Made by a program: the position numbers and the translations under genes. From Arthrobacter sp. H35-D1 (GTDB lineage Bacteria; Actinomycetota; Actinomycetes; Actinomycetales; Micrococcaceae), in NCBI RefSeq assembly GCF_030063185.1, contig NZ_JASISP010000001.1, forward strand, positions 603,106 through 667,105: a DNA stretch of 64,000 bases, written 5' to 3'. A model generated the notes under the pieces. It was given only the letters and a program-made list of their open reading frames with translations, was not told where the DNA came from and searched no databases. The first letter of the stretch is position 1. Each line of letters opens with the position of its first letter. Positions 61,950 through 64,000 of this stretch are shown in pieces.

Positions 61950-62470
61950 TGACTGTTGATACCGCTGCCTCTGCTGTTGTCCTCCGGCCTGCCCGCACCT
62001 CCGACGTCCACGCGATCAAGGCCTTGGTTGCCCCGCTGGCTGAAAAACGAATCCTGATTTCCAAGGAATCCGTCACCTATTTTGAGGCCATCCAAGAGTT
62101 CCTCATTGCCGAGGTGGACGGGAAGATTGTGGGCTGTGGGGCGCTGCACGTCATGTGGGAAGACTTGGCGGAAATCCGCACTCTTGCCACAGACGGTGCC
62201 TGGCGGGGCAAGGGAGTTGGCCGGACGCTTGTGGAGAAGCTGATGGAAAATGCCCAGGCGCTGGGCATCCGCCGCTTGTTCTGCTTGACGTTCGAGGTGG
62301 ACTTCTTCCTCGGCAACGGCTTCACTGTCATGGCCGACCAAAGCGTTGTGGACCCGGCCGTCTACTCGGAGCTGCTGCGTTCGGCCGATGAAGGCATTGC
62401 GGAGTTCCTTGACCTGGCCAGGGTCAAGCCAAACACGCTGGGCAACACCAGGATGATCTGCAACCTGTAG
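61949..62470 (+). CDS. amino-acid N-acetyltransferase-like GNAT protein
   Basis: A 173-aa GNAT protein: VLRPARTSDVHAIKALVAPLAEKRILI, the acetyl-CoA loop AEIRTLATDGAWRGKGVGRTLVEKL (R-G-x-G-x-G) and LFCLTFEVDFFLGNGFTVM. The layout matches the short N-acetylglutamate synthase (ArgA-like) of actinobacteria, so it may start arginine synthesis; no other arg gene is here. Transcribed alone. Confidence 0.8.
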   Translation: MTVDTAASAVVLRPARTSDVHAIKALVAPLAEKRILISKESVTYFEAIQEFLIAEVDGKIVGCGALHVMWEDLAEIRTLATDGAWRGKGVGRTLVEKLMENAQALGIRRLFCLTFEVDFFLGNGFTVMADQSVVDPAVYSELLRSADEGIAEFLDLARVKPNTLGNTRMICNL

Positions 62471-62571
62471 CGCGAAGGCTACCAACGGCAACGACGTCCG
62501 GGTAGTGTTCAAGGCAGGCGCCGGGCTTCTGAGTGCCTAAAAGTTCGCTGAGTGAATCGGAGAGTATCGTC

Positions 62572-63573
62572 ATGAAAAAGCTCATCAATGATCCCAAAGC
62601 AGTGGTCGATGAATCGGTTGAAGGGTTTGGCCAGGCGCACGCAGCGCATGTGAAAGTCAATCCCGACCCCTTGTTCGTCACCCGCAAGGACGCCCCGCGC
62701 GCCGGAAAAGTCGGTCTGGTTTCCGGCGGCGGCAGCGGCCACGAACCATTACACGCCGGATACGTCGGCTACGGAATGCTGGATGCCGCGGTCCCGGGGC
62801 CCATGTTCACCTCGCCCACGCCCGATGCGATCATCCCCGCCACCATCGCAGCGAACGCCGGTGCCGGCGTGGTGCATATCGTCAAGAATTACACCGGCGA
62901 CGTGCTCAACTTTGAAACAGCCGCCGAAATGGCCGAGGCTGAAGGCGTGGACGTGCGCACAGTGCTGGTGAACGACGACGTCGCCGTGGAGGACTCGCTG
63001 TACACGGCCGGCCGCCGGGGCGTGGCGGGCACGGTTCTGGTGGAAAAGATCGCCGGGGCGGCCGCCGAGCGAGGGGACGACCTCGACGCCGTTGCAGCCA
63101 TCGGCAACCGGGTCAACGAGAATGTGCGCAGCATGGGCGTGGCCCTTGCCGCCTGCACCGTTCCGCACGCAGGTGTGCCCAGCTTTGAACTGGCCGAGGA
63201 CGAGATTGAGATTGGCATCGGCATCCACGGGGAGCCGGGCCGGCACAAGATACCCATGGAAAACGCCGACGGCATCACCGACAGGCTGCTGGAACCCATC
63301 CTGACGGACCTTAAACCGGCCGCTGGAGAGAAGGTGCTGCTGTTTGTCAACGGCATGGGCGGCACCCCAATCAGCGAACTGTACATCGTGTACAGGCACG
63401 CAGCGAAGGTGCTTGCAGAGGCCGGGCTGGTGGTTGAGCGCTCGCTTGTGGGCAACTACATCACGGCTCTTGAAATGCAGGGCTGCTCGATTTCCGTGCT
63501 GCGCCTTGATGATGAAATGACCGAGCTGTGGGACGCGCCAGTGAACACGCCGGCACTGCGATGGGGGATGTAA
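62572..63573 (+). CDS. dhaK: dihydroxyacetone kinase subunit DhaK
   Basis: A 333-aa DhaK domain protein: GLVSGGGSGHEPLHAGYVGYGMLDAAVPG holds the catalytic His for covalent dihydroxyacetone binding and IHGEPGRHKIPMENA-type sequence follows. It works with the ATP- or phosphoprotein-binding DhaL encoded next. GGAGAG before ATG 62572. One base separates it from the downstream start. Confidence 0.93.
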   Translation: MKKLINDPKAVVDESVEGFGQAHAAHVKVNPDPLFVTRKDAPRAGKVGLVSGGGSGHEPLHAGYVGYGMLDAAVPGPMFTSPTPDAIIPATIAANAGAGVVHIVKNYTGDVLNFETAAEMAEAEGVDVRTVLVNDDVAVEDSLYTAGRRGVAGTVLVEKIAGAAAERGDDLDAVAAIGNRVNENVRSMGVALAACTVPHAGVPSFELAEDEIEIGIGIHGEPGRHKIPMENADGITDRLLEPILTDLKPAAGEKVLLFVNGMGGTPISELYIVYRHAAKVLAEAGLVVERSLVGNYITALEMQGCSISVLRLDDEMTELWDAPVNTPALRWGM

Positions 63574-64000
63574 ATGAGCAACACCACTGCATTGGATGTT
63601 GCCTGGGCGATCGATTGGCTGCGCCGAAGTGCCGCCGTTGTCGCTGAAAACCGGGTGCTGTTGAGTGAGCTGGACAGGGCCATCGGCGACGGCGACCACG
63701 GGGAAAACTTGGACCGCGGCTTCAGCGCCGTCGTGGAAAAGCTTGACGCCGAACTGCCGACCACCCCGGGTGCCGCCTTCAAGCTGGCAGCCATGACCCT
63801 GATGTCCAAGGTTGGAGGGGCAGCCGGGCCCTTGTACGGCACGGCCTATCTGCGCGCGGCAACGGCGGTGGGCGACGCGCCCGTCCTTGACTCGGCCACG
63901 CTTGCTGCAGCGCTGGCGGCTGCCCGTGACGGGGTGGCGGCCCGAGGCAAGGCCGAAGTGGGCGACAAGACCATGATCGATACGTGGACCCCCGCCGTCG
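63574..64000 (+). CDS. dhaL: dihydroxyacetone kinase subunit DhaL (partial)
   Basis: ATG at 63574 directly after the dhaK stop; the frame stays open to the window end, so the C-terminus is missing. AIGDGDHGENLDRGFSAVV carries the Asp residues that bind Mg-ADP, and MTLMSKVGGAAGPLYGTAYL and VGDKTMIDTWTPAV are family motifs. It binds nucleotide and phosphorylates dihydroxyacetone held by DhaK. A DhaM gene may follow outside. Confidence 0.9.
   Translation, partial: MSNTTALDVAWAIDWLRRSAAVVAENRVLLSELDRAIGDGDHGENLDRGFSAVVEKLDAELPTTPGAAFKLAAMTLMSKVGGAAGPLYGTAYLRAATAVGDAPVLDSATLAAALAAARDGVAARGKAEVGDKTMIDTWTPAV

Overview
The window reads as chromosomal DNA of a high-GC Gram-positive actinobacterium of the Micrococcaceae, most like Arthrobacter and its relatives. 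The basis is GC-rich third codon positions, Lsr2, a GC-type ftsH-fol-DUF3180-PH-panC block, a lysS-lsr2-clpC block, and several promoters whose -10 box sits about 6 bases before the start codon (leaderless transcripts). No rRNA, tRNA, CRISPR array, transposase or phage gene was recognised.

Layout. 1-3.1 kb: DUF5997 protein, an HTH-less LysR-type ligand-binding protein, a WXG100-like protein and a proline-racemase-family enzyme. 3.2-5.9 kb: a NarL-type two-component system with a 34-codon ORF between kinase and regulator, followed by a small secreted peptide ending in Cys. 6-12 kb: RelA/SpoT-like synthetase, PfkB kinase, PEBP protein and a HAD-GDPD-glycerate kinase run, closed by a 91-bp tandem repeat. 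12.4-24.3 kb: uracil permease, ArsR/CDF metal efflux pair, phosphoglucomutase, POT peptide transporter, pheA, diacylglycerol kinase, serS and a second NarL-type regulator. 24.4-34.6 kb: a compact minus-strand gene cluster for a thiazole/oxazole-modified peptide (TOMM, linear azole type). 34.9-41.6 kb: HAD, RDD, ppa, dacB, zincin, tilS, hpt. 41.8-51.3 kb: ftsH, folate genes, PH-domain proteins, panC. 51.3-56 kb: LacI-controlled nucleoside catabolism genes with a frameshifted transporter. 56-64 kb: lysS, lsr2, clpC, a broken TMEM175 gene, a GNAT gene and dhaK-dhaL (cut by the window end).

The most interesting system is the TOMM cluster. A 37-aa precursor gene, too short for ordinary gene calling, lies at 32701-32814 on the minus strand and ends in the Cys-rich core GGWCCSCCCWCWASVF. 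Downstream on the same strand, tightly spaced, come an ABC ATPase, an ABC-2 permease, a YcaO cyclodehydratase ending in PLPYP, a small membrane protein, an E1-like leader-binding partner (protein C), a SagB-type azoline dehydrogenase, a CPBP protease and a degenerate amidohydrolase-like protein. Upstream are a histidine kinase and a 62-aa secreted peptide ending C-R-W-V-S-W-C. A second secreted peptide of the same style (ending C-Y-L-F-G-F-R-W-C) follows the other two-component system at 5.7 kb. My inference is that these are paralogous exported signal peptides sensed by NarL-type kinases, one of which controls the azole peptide cluster. The cluster identity is well supported by the enzymes; the signalling role and the product structure are hypotheses.
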